Notes: generated from the letters alone by a model not told the origin. Counted from the stretch's first letter, positions 38,950 through 47,092 are shown. The stretch: DNA of 64,000 nucleotides from Negativibacillus massiliensis (GCF_900148495.1 NZ_FTRU01000008.1:1612001-1676000); one strand, 5' to 3'. Program-made: numbers and translations.

Positions 38950-39441
38950 ATGACTAAAAAACAATCCATTATTTCGTTGATTGCAAGCCTTGCTCTGGTC
39001 TTTTTGACCAGCGGACTTTCTTCCCTGCTTTCCAAAAACGGCATGGAAAGTTATCCCAATCTGGCAAAGCCGCCGCTTGCTCCTCCCGGAATTGTCTTTC
39101 CAATTGTGTGGGGAATCCTGTTCTTTTTGATGGCAATTTCGTCCTGGCTTATCTTAAAAGAACTGACTCAGACCTTTTCGATTAAAGGAGCTTTGCTCTC
39201 CACTCCGCTTTTGCTTTATTTTGCTCAGCTTTTGGTAAACTTCTTCTGGTCCATTCTGTTTTTCCGCTTTGCCTGGTATCTGTTTGCTTTTTTCTGGCTG
39301 CTCCTGTTAATCTTTCTTGTATACAAAATGATTCGCTCCTTTGAACGGATCAGTCACACCGCTGCCTACTTGCAGATTCCCTATCTTTTATGGCTGGTTT
39401 TTGCCGGATATTTAAATCTCGGTATTTGGGTATTAAACTAA
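38950..39441 (+). CDS. TspO/MBR family membrane protein
   Basis: A 163-residue five-helix membrane protein. YPNLAKPPLAPPGIVFPIVWGILF carries the conserved Pro and Trp residues of loop 1 and helix 2; WSILFFRFAWYLFAFFWLL follows. TspO proteins bind porphyrins in other bacteria; the role here is unknown. ATG at 38950 has GAGGTG 6 nt upstream. Confidence 0.9.
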   Translation: MTKKQSIISLIASLALVFLTSGLSSLLSKNGMESYPNLAKPPLAPPGIVFPIVWGILFFLMAISSWLILKELTQTFSIKGALLSTPLLLYFAQLLVNFFWSILFFRFAWYLFAFFWLLLLIFLVYKMIRSFERISHTAAYLQIPYLLWLVFAGYLNLGIWVLN

Positions 39442-39572
39442 TAAAATCGGCTTTATCCTGCGATTTTTTACGCTGCAAGCAATGCTTGCGGTAAAAGGAA
39501 GGAACTCTTTGTTGTTTTTAGGTGATAGGTTTGATATACTCTGCTTAAACCAAAAGACAAGAGGTGTTCTTT

Positions 39573-40211
39573 ATGACAATGGGCGAAAAAATACAGCTGC
39601 TGCGAAAAAAGCAAAACTGGTCACAGGAAACACTGGCAGAAAAGCTCTCCGTTTCCCGCCAGGCAGTTTCCCTTTGGGAGCGGGATGAATCTCAACCGGA
39701 ACTTGATAAAATACTAAAACTTGCAAAAATATTTTCAGTGACGACCGATTATCTGATCGATGATTCTGTAACGGAGATTGCTTCACCTGTTTCTTGTGGC
39801 AAAACTTCTTTTGAAAACAATCCTAAAAAGAAAGAAAGCCGTCACATCACAGAATTTTTTCTCCTTGCAACCTTTCTGGATGCTGTGGGACTTCTCCTCT
39901 CTGCATTATTATGGAAAGAGTATCAAAGGTACATCATGCTCCTTCCCGGATTAATTCTTCAGCTTCTTGCCCTTGTACTTGCAGTAGGGGTTTGGCATTG
40001 CTTCGATCTTTCTCAGAGCAAAAATCGGATGCTTCGCCGATGGTTTGCAAAAAATATGTGGCTTCTGCTTCCTATTCCTGTTCTGTGGCTGAGTCGTGTT
40101 ATATTTTCTCTGCTTCCTTTTCCCTACCTTGGCATACTTCCCGATATGTTTTCCCTGATTATGTACCTTACGATTTGTCCTCTCGCTGTACGGTTTTTAA
40201 ATAAAGCCTAA
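39573..40211 (+). CDS. XRE-family regulator with C-terminal membrane helices
   Basis: A 212-residue protein. Residues 3-60 are a helix-turn-helix of the XRE type (QNWSQETLAEKLSVSRQAVS and LAKIFSVTTDYLIDD). From about 90 on there are four hydrophobic segments, giving a membrane-anchored regulator. ATG at 39573 follows AGAGGTG by 6 nt. Its targets are unknown; it is followed by a bidirectional terminator and converges on the MATE gene. Confidence 0.87.
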   Translation: MTMGEKIQLLRKKQNWSQETLAEKLSVSRQAVSLWERDESQPELDKILKLAKIFSVTTDYLIDDSVTEIASPVSCGKTSFENNPKKKESRHITEFFLLATFLDAVGLLLSALLWKEYQRYIMLLPGLILQLLALVLAVGVWHCFDLSQSKNRMLRRWFAKNMWLLLPIPVLWLSRVIFSLLPFPYLGILPDMFSLIMYLTICPLAVRFLNKA

Positions 40212-40212
40212 C

Positions 40213-40248
40213 AAAAGAAGCACTGCCAAAAAGGCAGTGCTTCTTTTT
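40213..40248. terminator. Bidirectional intrinsic terminator
   Basis: Arms AAAAGAAGCACTGCC and GGCAGTGCTTCTTTT between the convergent XRE and MATE genes. Confidence 0.92.
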
Positions 40249-40257
40249 CAATTTTTA

Positions 40258-41628
40258 TCAGGTTAATTTTTCCTTACGAGCATCCTGCCTTTTTAATATC
40301 AGGAAATATCCAACACACAACAGCAGATTTGCCACTGCAGAAATCGGAACTGCAAGGCTGATTAAAAACATTCCGGTATTCGGCAAACGGCTGAAAAGAT
40401 AGGATAACGGAACTCGAACTAGAAATGCCGCTGCCAGTCCCTGTGCCATAACAAAGGTGGTGTGTTCCCTGCCGTTAAAATAACCCAGGAAGCAGAAGGT
40501 CAGCGGGATCATCAGATACTCAAAGGAGCTTCCATGCAGATACTCTGCGGTTGCCGCTATAACTGCTGGATCATCTGCAAACAAGGAACCTAAAAGTCCT
40601 CCCTGGAAGAAGGTCAGCAGGAACATTCCCACACCAAAGAGCAGCGAAATTCTCTGTGCGATAAACAGTGAACGTGTTGCTCGTTCTGGCTGTTCTGCAC
40701 CGATATTTTGTGCAACAAAGGCAGAGAGCGCCGACATAAATGCCATCGGTACGATAGACAAAAAGACATACAGCTTCTCCGACACGCCGATTCCAGCGGA
40801 AGCAACCAGCCCCAGAGAATTTACAATGCTGGTAATGATCAAAAAGGAAATATTGACTAGAAAGTCCTGTAAAGCAATCGGGCTTCCGACCTTCAAAATG
40901 GATTTGATTTTGTGTTCTCTCTGGAAATTTTCCTTCTCTACTGTAAATGGCAGCGGATTTTTTCGGATAAAGGCAATCGAAAACGCTACACTGACTGCCT
41001 GTGCAATTACCGTCGCAAATGCTGCTCCCGATGCCTTCATGTCAAATACACCGACAAACAGCAAATCGAGAACAATATTGACAATACATGCAATCAGTAC
41101 AAACAAAAATGGCGAGCGGGAATTTCCGATTCCACGGAAAATACCGCTGATTCCATTGTAGGCTGTGATAAAGATCATTCCGCCTGAACAGATACGGATA
41201 TAGCGAACTGTTTCATCCACTGCTTCTGCCGGAACATTCATCAACTTTGTAGCCTGCGGAGCAAACAAAATCATAAACGCTGTCATAAAAATTGCAAGCA
41301 GCGCAAACAATTTAATCTGTCCTGCTACGATATCACCGGCTTCTTCTGGCTTCTGTGCTCCCATTGCTTTTCCCAGAAGTACTGTAACACCCATAGTTAA
41401 GCCCGTTACAATTACTGTTGCCGACTGCATCACCTGACTTCCGGTTGCAACCGCCGAAACACTTTCGGTCGGAGAAAAACGTCCTACTACTGCCAGATCC
41501 ACCCCGCCGTACAAAGCCTGCAGCAGCAGTGAAAGCATCAGTGGAAGTGCAAAATAGATGAGTGGGGCCGCAATCGGACCGGAAAGAAAACTGTTTTCCT
41601 GATATCTTTCCTGTTTTGACATAAACAA
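40258..41628 (-). CDS. MATE-family multidrug/organic cation efflux protein
   Basis: A 456-residue transporter with twelve predicted helices in two similar halves, as in DinF/NorM-like MATE proteins (FALPLMLSLLLQALYGGVDL, MGVTVLLGKAMGAQKPEEA, FRGIGNSRSPF and AFVAQNIGAEQPERA). It exports cationic drugs or metabolites with Na+ or H+. AGGAGG serves either TTG at 41628 (5 nt) or ATG at 41622 (11 nt). The leader upstream carries a short ORF overlapping a terminator (see other entries), pointing to attenuation. Confidence 0.93.
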   Translation of the reverse strand: MFMSKQERYQENSFLSGPIAAPLIYFALPLMLSLLLQALYGGVDLAVVGRFSPTESVSAVATGSQVMQSATVIVTGLTMGVTVLLGKAMGAQKPEEAGDIVAGQIKLFALLAIFMTAFMILFAPQATKLMNVPAEAVDETVRYIRICSGGMIFITAYNGISGIFRGIGNSRSPFLFVLIACIVNIVLDLLFVGVFDMKASGAAFATVIAQAVSVAFSIAFIRKNPLPFTVEKENFQREHKIKSILKVGSPIALQDFLVNISFLIITSIVNSLGLVASAGIGVSEKLYVFLSIVPMAFMSALSAFVAQNIGAEQPERATRSLFIAQRISLLFGVGMFLLTFFQGGLLGSLFADDPAVIAATAEYLHGSSFEYLMIPLTFCFLGYFNGREHTTFVMAQGLAAAFLVRVPLSYLFSRLPNTGMFLISLAVPISAVANLLLCVGYFLILKRQDARKEKLT

Positions 41629-41666
41629 AAAATCCTCCTAATCTTCTATTTCCTTCAATTTTGGCA

Positions 41667-41704
41667 TAAAAAAATCGCCAACAAGTTATACACTTGTTAG
41701 CGAT
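41667..41704 (-). terminator. Leader terminator (attenuator) upstream of the MATE gene
   Basis: On the minus strand ATCGCTAACAAGT (from 41704) pairs with ACTTGTTGGCGAT across a 5-nt loop, with one mismatch, and is followed by six T. It lies between promoter and coding region, so it would stop transcription before the gene. Confidence 0.75.
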
Positions 41705-41723
41705 AATGTACCAAACGAAGCAT
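41697..41723 (-). CDS. Putative 8-residue leader peptide of the MATE gene
   Basis: ATG at 41723, then Leu-Arg-Leu-Val-His-Tyr-Arg and TAA. The last codons and the stop lie inside the 5' arm of the terminator hairpin, so a ribosome on this ORF would block hairpin formation. A weak AGG (41734-41736) stands 10 nt upstream of the ATG and another directly abuts it. Short length makes chance possible; position relative to the hairpin is the main argument. Confidence 0.45.
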   Translation of the reverse strand: MLRLVHYR

Positions 41724-41740
41724 CCTGATAATGCCTGTTG

Positions 41741-41769
41741 ATTGTAACAGAAAAATCCTTGGAAGTCAA
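41741..41769 (-). promoter_or_regulatory. Sigma-A promoter of the MATE gene
   Basis: On the minus strand -35 TTGACT (41764-41769), 17-nt spacer, -10 TACAAT (41741-41746). Transcription would start near 41734, giving a leader of about 105 nt. Confidence 0.75.
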
Positions 41770-41790
41770 TCCCCTTTTTTCTGCTTCATA

Positions 41791-41819
41791 TTTACATTCC
41801 ATACAAAACGAACTATAAT
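41791..41819 (+). promoter_or_regulatory. Sigma-A promoter of the hydroxyacid dehydrogenase gene
   Basis: -35 TTTACA (41791-41796), 17-nt spacer, -10 TATAAT (41814-41819); the gene starts 45 nt downstream with GGAGG before its ATG. Confidence 0.7.
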
Positions 41820-41864
41820 GAAAACAATCAACAGCTTTTATATCAATGTTACGGAGGGATCTCA

Positions 41865-42812
41865 ATGAAAATTGTTCTGCTGGAATCTCTGGGTATTTCC
41901 CAGGAAATACTCGATCAATATGCTCAGAAGCTTAAAGCAAAGGGTCATACCTTTGAAAATTATCCTAAGGATACCGACCCTAAGGTGCAGATTGAGCACG
42001 CCAAAGATGCCGACATCCTGATGATCGCAAATATGCCTCTGTCCGGAGAAGTCATCCGCGCCTGCAAAAACTTAAAATTCATCGATGTCGCCTTTACTGG
42101 TGTTGACCACGTCGACCTTGCTGCTGCCAAGGAAATGGGAGTTAAGGTAAGCAATGCTGCCGGATATTCCACTCAGGCAGTTGCCGAAATTGCACTGTGT
42201 ATGATGCTTTCTCTGCTGCGCAACATTCCGCAGGTGGAAGAAAGATGCCGGGAAGGCAAAACCAAAGATGGTCTGGTCGGCTGTGAGCTTCGCGGCAAAA
42301 CGGTTGGAATTGTAGGTGCCGGTGCTATCGGATGCCGCACTGCTGAACTTTGCCATGCTTTCGGCTGCAAGGTACTGGGATACAAACGCCATGTAAAAGG
42401 GGACGAACCTTCCTTTATCGAATTTGTTTCCTTGGATGAGCTGCTTTCCCGCTCGGACATCGTATCCCTTCACTGTCCAATCAACGAAGACTCCAAACAC
42501 CTCGTCAATGCGCAGACCATCTCCAAGATGAAGAAAGGTGCATATTTGATCAACACAGCCCGCGGACCAGTCGTAGATTCTCAGGCTCTGGCAGATGCAT
42601 TGAACAACGGTTATCTCTCCGGTGCCGGAATCGATGTATTCGAAAAAGAACCACCACTCGATACCGATCATCCTCTGCTGCACAGCAAAAACACCATTGT
42701 TACCCCACACGTTGCTTTTGCTTCTGCTGAGTCGATGATTGCAAGAGCTGATATTGTGTTCGACAACATTGAAGCTTTCCTTTCTGGAAATCAGAAAAAT
42801 ATTATCCTGTAA
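41865..42812 (+). CDS. D-2-hydroxyacid dehydrogenase family protein
   Basis: A 315-residue NAD(P)-dependent oxidoreductase. The dinucleotide motif is GIVGAGAIGCRTAELC (about 146-161); catalytic Arg is in INTARGPVVD, Glu in GIDVFEKEPPL and His in VTPHVAFAS. Compared with phosphoglycerate dehydrogenases it lacks the regulatory ACT domain. Substrate could be a 2-keto acid such as hydroxypyruvate; not decidable here. A terminator follows. Confidence 0.9.
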   Translation: MKIVLLESLGISQEILDQYAQKLKAKGHTFENYPKDTDPKVQIEHAKDADILMIANMPLSGEVIRACKNLKFIDVAFTGVDHVDLAAAKEMGVKVSNAAGYSTQAVAEIALCMMLSLLRNIPQVEERCREGKTKDGLVGCELRGKTVGIVGAGAIGCRTAELCHAFGCKVLGYKRHVKGDEPSFIEFVSLDELLSRSDIVSLHCPINEDSKHLVNAQTISKMKKGAYLINTARGPVVDSQALADALNNGYLSGAGIDVFEKEPPLDTDHPLLHSKNTIVTPHVAFASAESMIARADIVFDNIEAFLSGNQKNIIL

Positions 42813-42815
42813 TGC

Positions 42816-42852
42816 AAAAGGGATTTCACCGAACTGGTGAAATCCCTTTTCT
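42816..42852. terminator. Bidirectional intrinsic terminator
   Basis: Arms AAAAGGGATTTCACC and GGTGAAATCCCTTTT between the dehydrogenase and the convergent lipoprotein gene. Confidence 0.92.
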
Positions 42853-42855
42853 TAT

Positions 42856-43533
42856 TTACTCAAATACAATACTTTTTGCAATTTCTTCTATTTCCTCTGA
42901 GGAAGCACTGTTTTCTGCAAACTGGATGGCAATATAAACATGACGGCTGTCGTCATAGGAAACAATGCCCGGCACTTCGATATCCGGGATTTCGGCAGCA
43001 GATTTTCCACTATTCATCTGCTCTGGATCTTTATATCGCACCGTTGCAAGGGCGGTTTCCCATGTTTCTCCGGAAGCAATCGGAGTATATGGGTCCATCT
43101 CCCATGCGTAAAGACTGCCCAAACGGATTCCGGAATAAACTACCTTGTAATAATCCTCTTCCGGTACATTCTCCATTGGTTCATAGGTATTGCAGGCAAT
43201 CACACCTGCATATTGCCCATCTGCGTACAGCTCCACTGTCGAAATCAGCATGCCATAACTTTCCTGTTCTCTCTTTTCCTTATCTTCCGGATTTTTTATC
43301 TCCCAGCCTTCAGGCAAAGCAAGGGAAATCTCAAACGGCTCGATACCAAACTTTTCCTGATATGTTTCCTCATCATAAGCTGGGAAAGAAAGCACTGTAT
43401 TATTTTCCTGATTGCTTTGGGCGACAACAACCTTTTCATCTGTTCCCTGCACCGATTGTCCACATCCTGAAAAACATCCGGCCACACCTGCAAGGACGAT
43501 AGCCGCTGTGATTATAGAAAATACCCGTCTCAT
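42856..43533 (-). CDS. Hypothetical lipoprotein
   Basis: A 225-residue protein with a lipoprotein signal peptide: basic start MRRVFS, hydrophobic core and lipobox VAGC with Cys20. The mature part is acidic, with EISLALPEGWEIKNPED and a C-terminal beta-rich region ending SSEEIEEIAKSIVFE, as in small clostridial lipoproteins that bear PsbP/DUF-like folds. Function not recognised. It lies 12 nt downstream of the gene at 43546-44085. Confidence 0.75.
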   Translation of the reverse strand: MRRVFSIITAAIVLAGVAGCFSGCGQSVQGTDEKVVVAQSNQENNTVLSFPAYDEETYQEKFGIEPFEISLALPEGWEIKNPEDKEKREQESYGMLISTVELYADGQYAGVIACNTYEPMENVPEEDYYKVVYSGIRLGSLYAWEMDPYTPIASGETWETALATVRYKDPEQMNSGKSAAEIPDIEVPGIVSYDDSRHVYIAIQFAENSASSEEIEEIAKSIVFE

Positions 43534-43545
43534 CTTTTTTCCTCC

Positions 43546-44085
43546 TTATTTTAAAAAGGATGCCCACTCTCTCTGGAGGGTTGGTTCCTGCTGTTCCCAG
43601 AATAACAGCCGCTGGACATATTCTGCACAACGCTTTTCCACCGGCTGAATACAATGTTCGATACCATATCGATGTACCAATGCCGTCAGTTCATAAATGG
43701 GATATCCCAGCGCATGTCCTGGCGTATGAATCACCGAACATCCCTGTGCTGCTGCATGACACAAAGCGATCTCTTCCGGGCTGTTCAGCTCCTTCGCCAT
43801 CGCATGCACCTGCAGGATTGCCTGTTTTGCCTGCGGCATTTTGATCTTCCCCTCTGACCACAGACTGCACAGCTCTATCATCTGTTCTGGGCGGAGGTCT
43901 TCTGGATAGCGATTGGTCAAAACCTGTACTCCCTGAGAAGCAAGCTCCATTCCCCACAAAACCACTACCCTGCGGTTTTGCCGGGTTAGAAGCCAGCTCA
44001 ATTCCTGCAAACAGGAGCTTTCCTTTGAAAACAAAACTTTATTTTTCCGCTTTTGTTTTGCTTTTACTTCCTCAAACCATTCCAC
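43546..44085 (-). CDS. Putative immunity protein (Imm5-like)
   Basis: A 179-residue soluble, helical protein. PQAKQAILQVHAMAKELNSPEEIALCHAAAQGCSVIHTPGHALGYPIYEL resembles the clostridial family annotated as putative immunity protein (Imm-5-like), with its conserved His and the small-residue helix. No toxin gene is seen beside it, so it is an orphan or has another role. It is transcribed with the lipoprotein gene. Confidence 0.55.
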   Translation of the reverse strand: MEWFEEVKAKQKRKNKVLFSKESSCLQELSWLLTRQNRRVVVLWGMELASQGVQVLTNRYPEDLRPEQMIELCSLWSEGKIKMPQAKQAILQVHAMAKELNSPEEIALCHAAAQGCSVIHTPGHALGYPIYELTALVHRYGIEHCIQPVEKRCAEYVQRLLFWEQQEPTLQREWASFLK

Positions 44086-44150
44086 TTTCCATCACCCTCC
44101 CGATATTTTTATTATAGCACAGCACTTCGTATGGATAAATATTTCACACA

Positions 44151-44191
44151 AAAAAGGTGGAAAATCTGAAGATCAGATTTTCCACCTTTTT
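44151..44191. terminator. Intrinsic terminator
   Basis: Arms AAAAAGGTGGAAAATCTGA and TCAGATTTTCCACCTTTTT with a 3-nt loop, ending the hydrolase gene on the minus strand; A/T tracts on both sides. Confidence 0.9.
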
Positions 44192-44201
44192 CATTCTTAG
44201 T

Positions 44202-44930
44202 TTATTTGCTGCACAGAGCAAAGAAATGTTCAAACAGACTCTTCATCTGCTCGTTGCCGCCAGCTGTCATTGCTTCTGGATGCCACTGAATTCCGATCAC
44301 TGGTGTTGGTTCCATTCTTTCAATTGCTTCGATGACACCATCATGTGCAGTTGCTGCAACAGTAAATCCGTCTGCAACCTGTTTTACTGCCTGATGATGG
44401 AAGCTGTTAACATCTACCTGCTGAGGCAGGAAAGAAAGGAATTTGCTTTCCTCGCTGATTTTTGCCATATGACATGGATATCTGCCTGGAGCATCTCCAA
44501 CATGTTTAAATTTGGTTGCTCCCTGTGCTTTCAGGTCCTGATAAAGGGTTCCGCCGTATGCTACATTGACTGCCTGACAGCCTTTGCAGATACCCAGAAC
44601 CGGTTTACCCAGTTTTTCACAGGTGTGGATCAGATCCAGATAGAACTGGTCTACTTCCAGATTAACAAAGCCAAGTTCATCGATTGGCTGTTCTCCATAT
44701 AAGCGTGGGTCCAAGTCTGCTCCTCCGGACAAAATAACGCCGTCGAGCATTTCAACCTGACGTTCCAGCAATGCTGCATCCTGAAGATTTGGCAGGATCA
44801 CCGGTACACCACCAGCCATTTCCACGCTCTTTACATAAGTTGTACCAACATAGTTACGTGCCGAGCTGCCTCTGTTTCCCATATCAACATAAGAAAGATT
44901 TGCAGCAATTCCAATCAGTGGCTTTTTCAT
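44202..44930 (-). CDS. Gamma-glutamyl-gamma-aminobutyrate hydrolase family (class I amidotransferase-like)
   Basis: A 242-residue peptidase C26 protein like PuuD. Triad parts are visible: nucleophile Cys in KPVLGICKGCQAVNV, and His with Glu in PVIGIQWHPEAM. LDGVILSGGADLDPRLYGE is a family signature. ATG at 44930 is chosen since the ATG at 44933 lies too close to GAGGGA. Likely substrates are gamma-glutamyl amides; no polyamine genes lie nearby. Confidence 0.9.
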   Translation of the reverse strand: MKKPLIGIAANLSYVDMGNRGSSARNYVGTTYVKSVEMAGGVPVILPNLQDAALLERQVEMLDGVILSGGADLDPRLYGEQPIDELGFVNLEVDQFYLDLIHTCEKLGKPVLGICKGCQAVNVAYGGTLYQDLKAQGATKFKHVGDAPGRYPCHMAKISEESKFLSFLPQQVDVNSFHHQAVKQVADGFTVAATAHDGVIEAIERMEPTPVIGIQWHPEAMTAGGNEQMKSLFEHFFALCSK

Positions 44931-45192
44931 CATTTTTCCCTCACTTTTTCTCCGTTCTTCTAAGAGCATTCGGTTATTTTTCCGTATGCTCTGTTCTGCC
45001 CATATTATAGCAGGAAGCTAAAATAAAAGCAATTACTTTTAAAAATATCATATTGTTTTCTTTTTGTCATACTTTTTTGACTGAGTATGAAAAAATCAAA
45101 AGGTATTTGCTGGCAAAAATACACTGTTAAAGCATAATTCGATCTCTATTTTTCCAAAATAACATTATCTGATTTTGGACAGGAGGATCTTT

Positions 45193-46044
45193 ATGCACAA
45201 CTACTTTTGTGGCTGGTATTTTAAATGTCAGTCCAATACACAAACACTGGCCGTTATCCCTGCTTTTCACCAATCAAAAGAAGGATCATCTGCTTCCATT
45301 CAATTCATTACGAATCATAATGCTTGGAATATTCCTTTTTCCTATCACCAGTTTTTCCAAGATAAAAATAAATTTCAGATTACGCTTGGCAATAACCACT
45401 TCAGCAAGGATGGCATGAAGCTGTCCCTGCATACAAAAGACTGTTCGGTTGAGGGGTCACTTCTGTTTGGTGCTTTCTCTCCCATTCGCTATGACATTAT
45501 GGGACCCTTCCAATTTATCCCCTTTTTGCAGTGTCGACACAGTATTTTAAGCATGAAACACAGTGTTACCGGAAATATATGTATAAATGGTGTGGATTAT
45601 TCTTTCTCCAATGCAAACGGATATCTGGAAGGAGACCGAGGATATTCTTTTCCCAAAGAATATGCCTGGACACAGTGTTTCTTCGAGGGTGGATCTCTTG
45701 TTTTGTGTGTAGCAGATATTCCATTCGGATTATTTTCCTTTACTGGCATCATCGGTATTATTCATTATCATGGCAGAGAATATCGTCTTGCTACCTACCT
45801 TGGGGCAAAAGTGATAAAAATAAAAAACGGCGAACTGATAATCCGGCAAGGCAGCCTCACTCTATCCGTTAAATTGCTTGAACAAAATCATCATCCTCTT
45901 CTTGCACCTGTCAGCGGCGCTATGAAACGGACCATACACGAAAGTGCCTGCTGTCGGGCATCCTACTGCTTTAAACAGAATCATCATACTCTTTTCTCAT
46001 TTGAAACAATGTCCGCTTCTTTCGAATATGAATATCCCCAATAG
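45193..46044 (+). CDS. Tocopherol-cyclase-family protein
   Basis: A 283-residue protein of the tocopherol cyclase-like family (lipocalin-like double beta domain). The typical block is MGPFQFIPFLQCRHSILSM, then GYLEGDRGYSFPKEYAWTQC. ATG at 45193 follows AGGAGG by 6 nt. Plant members cyclise tocopherol precursors; bacterial members have unknown substrates, and tocopherol synthesis is not expected in Clostridia. No partner gene is visible. Confidence 0.82.
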   Translation: MHNYFCGWYFKCQSNTQTLAVIPAFHQSKEGSSASIQFITNHNAWNIPFSYHQFFQDKNKFQITLGNNHFSKDGMKLSLHTKDCSVEGSLLFGAFSPIRYDIMGPFQFIPFLQCRHSILSMKHSVTGNICINGVDYSFSNANGYLEGDRGYSFPKEYAWTQCFFEGGSLVLCVADIPFGLFSFTGIIGIIHYHGREYRLATYLGAKVIKIKNGELIIRQGSLTLSVKLLEQNHHPLLAPVSGAMKRTIHESACCRASYCFKQNHHTLFSFETMSASFEYEYPQ

Positions 46045-46117
46045 ATCACTCCAAGGATATCCCTGCATCAAAGCAAAAATCAGCTTGAGACTAGACACTG
46101 TTTCTCGGCAGATTGAA

Positions 46118-46455
46118 TCTGCACCCTGTTTCGCGCTTTGGTTTCCTGCAAACTGATGCTTTCAGCACACGACAATTGTTCGTGTTAGCACACTCACTTG
46201 TTTCATAAAGACCTTACATCTCCCCAAAGTTTTTTGGCGGAGAAGGAGTCGAGCAGAAAAAACAAAGTCTGCCAGTGGCAGGCAGGCTGAGCCTGCACAC
46301 TGTTTCGCGCTTCGCTTTCCTGCAAACTGATACTTTCAGCACACGACAATCGTTCGTGTTAGCACACTCACTCGTTTCATAAAGACCTTACATCTCCCCA
46401 AAATCTTTTTGGCGGAGAAGGAGTCGAGCAGGAAAAACAAAGTCTGCCAGTGGCA
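46118..46455. repeat. Tandem direct repeat, about 172-175 bp, two copies
   Basis: CTGTTTCGCGCTT starts at 46126 and 46298, and TTGGCGGAGAAGGAG at 46234 and 46409. The copies share long identical blocks (for example AGCACACGACAAT and TTCGTGTTAGCACACTCAC) and differ by scattered substitutions. No gene is seen. Each copy ends with a piece of the tRNA-Ser 3' end. Confidence 0.85.
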
Positions 46456-46524
46456 GACTTTGCCTGCGAGTGTCCCTCGACGGTTTGTTCGAGCCTTTGG
46501 CGACGAACAAATCGGCTTCGAAGA

Positions 46525-46561
46525 CAAAAAAAGACAGCTCCGAAATTCGGAACTGTCTTTT
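46525..46561 (-). terminator. Terminator-like hairpin behind a decayed tRNA-Ser end
   Basis: AAAAGACAGCTCCGAA with TTCGGAACTGTCTTTT; on the minus strand it follows a tRNA-Ser-like CTTCTCCGCC end, mirroring the layout of the real tRNA-Ser and its terminator. Confidence 0.7.
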
Positions 46562-46581
46562 GGGCGGAGAAGGAGGGACTC
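46562..46581 (-). other. Decayed tRNA-Ser(GCT) 3' end
   Basis: GGCGGAGAAGGAGGGACTC (46563-46581) is identical to the 3' end of tRNA-Ser(GCT) at 46720-46738, 157 bp away, but no cloverleaf can be built around it. Shorter copies are at 46234 and 46409. Confidence 0.75.
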
Positions 46582-46683
46582 ACTCCGTTACCCCTCGCCT
46601 AAAAACAGTCCCCCGGACTGTTTTTCCATAAAAATTAAAATTTTTATGGCGGCTCAATCGACTCCCTCTTCTCCGATTAAAAT

Positions 46684-46718
46684 AAAAAAAACGACCCTGT
46701 TTTCACAGGATCGTTTTT
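46684..46718 (-). terminator. Intrinsic terminator of the tRNA-Ser genes
   Basis: On the minus strand AACGATCCTGTGAAAACAGG then GTCGTTTTTTTT. It starts directly after the tRNA-Ser(GCT) CCA. Confidence 0.88.
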
Positions 46719-46812
46719 TGGCGGAGAAGGAGGGACTCGAACCCTCGCGCCAGTTTTAGGCCGGCCTACGCCCTTAGCAGGGGCGCCTCGTCACCAACTT
46801 GAGTACTTCTCC
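46719..46812 (-). tRNA. tRNA-Ser(GCT)
   Basis: Class II tRNA with acceptor GGAGAAG/CTTCTCC, anticodon loop CTGCTAA, a long variable arm with GGCCGGCC, T-loop TTCGAGT and encoded CCA. Confidence 0.95.
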
Positions 46813-46896
46813 AGATTGGTAAGCGGCTTACGCTTATTCTATTTTTAGAGCGGTTTTGTGCTAAATCCTCTCACTCTCACCCGCTAAAGAAAACTT

Positions 46897-46983
46897 TGGC
46901 GGAGAGGGTGGGATTCGAACCCACGGCTCTTGCGAGTCACTAGTTTTCAAGACTAGCTCCTTAAACCACTCGGACACCTCTCC
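46897..46983 (-). tRNA. tRNA-Ser(TGA)
   Basis: Class II tRNA with acceptor GGAGAGG/CCTCTCC, anticodon stem-loop CTAGT-CTTGAAA-ACTAG, variable arm with GACTCGCAAGAGC, T-loop TTCGAAT, encoded CCA. Confidence 0.95.
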
Positions 46984-47000
46984 ATCTAGCAACGAAAATT

Positions 47001-47029
47001 ATTTTACCACAGCTTCTAAAAAAAGTCAA
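47001..47029 (-). promoter_or_regulatory. Promoter of the tRNA-Ser pair
   Basis: On the minus strand -35 TTGACT (47024-47029), 17-nt spacer, -10 TAAAAT (47001-47006), 18 nt before the tRNA 5' end. Confidence 0.75.
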
Positions 47030-47050
47030 TATGTTTTTTCAAAAAATAAT

Positions 47051-47087
47051 AAAAAATCCCTCCGGATAAAATTCCGGAGAGATTTTT
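47051..47087 (-). terminator. Intrinsic terminator of the metal ATPase gene
   Basis: AAAAAATCCCTCCGGA with TCCGGAGAGATTTTT around TAAAAT, just after the stop codon of the P-type ATPase. Confidence 0.88.
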
Positions 47088-47092
47088 ACAAA

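Noticed and set aside
41674..41704. Protein-binding operator (MarR or TetR type) for the MATE gene
   Set aside because: The AACAAGT/ACTTGTT dyad could bind a repressor, but the directly following U-run and overlapping leader ORF fit a terminator better; not fully excluded.
43546..44085. Toxin-immunity module
   Set aside because: No secreted toxin or polymorphic-toxin gene is adjacent, so only the immunity-like fold is reported.
46409..46759. 116-codon plus-strand frame ending in the tRNA-Ser region
   Set aside because: It runs through repeats, a terminator and into the tRNA gene; there is no ribosome site.
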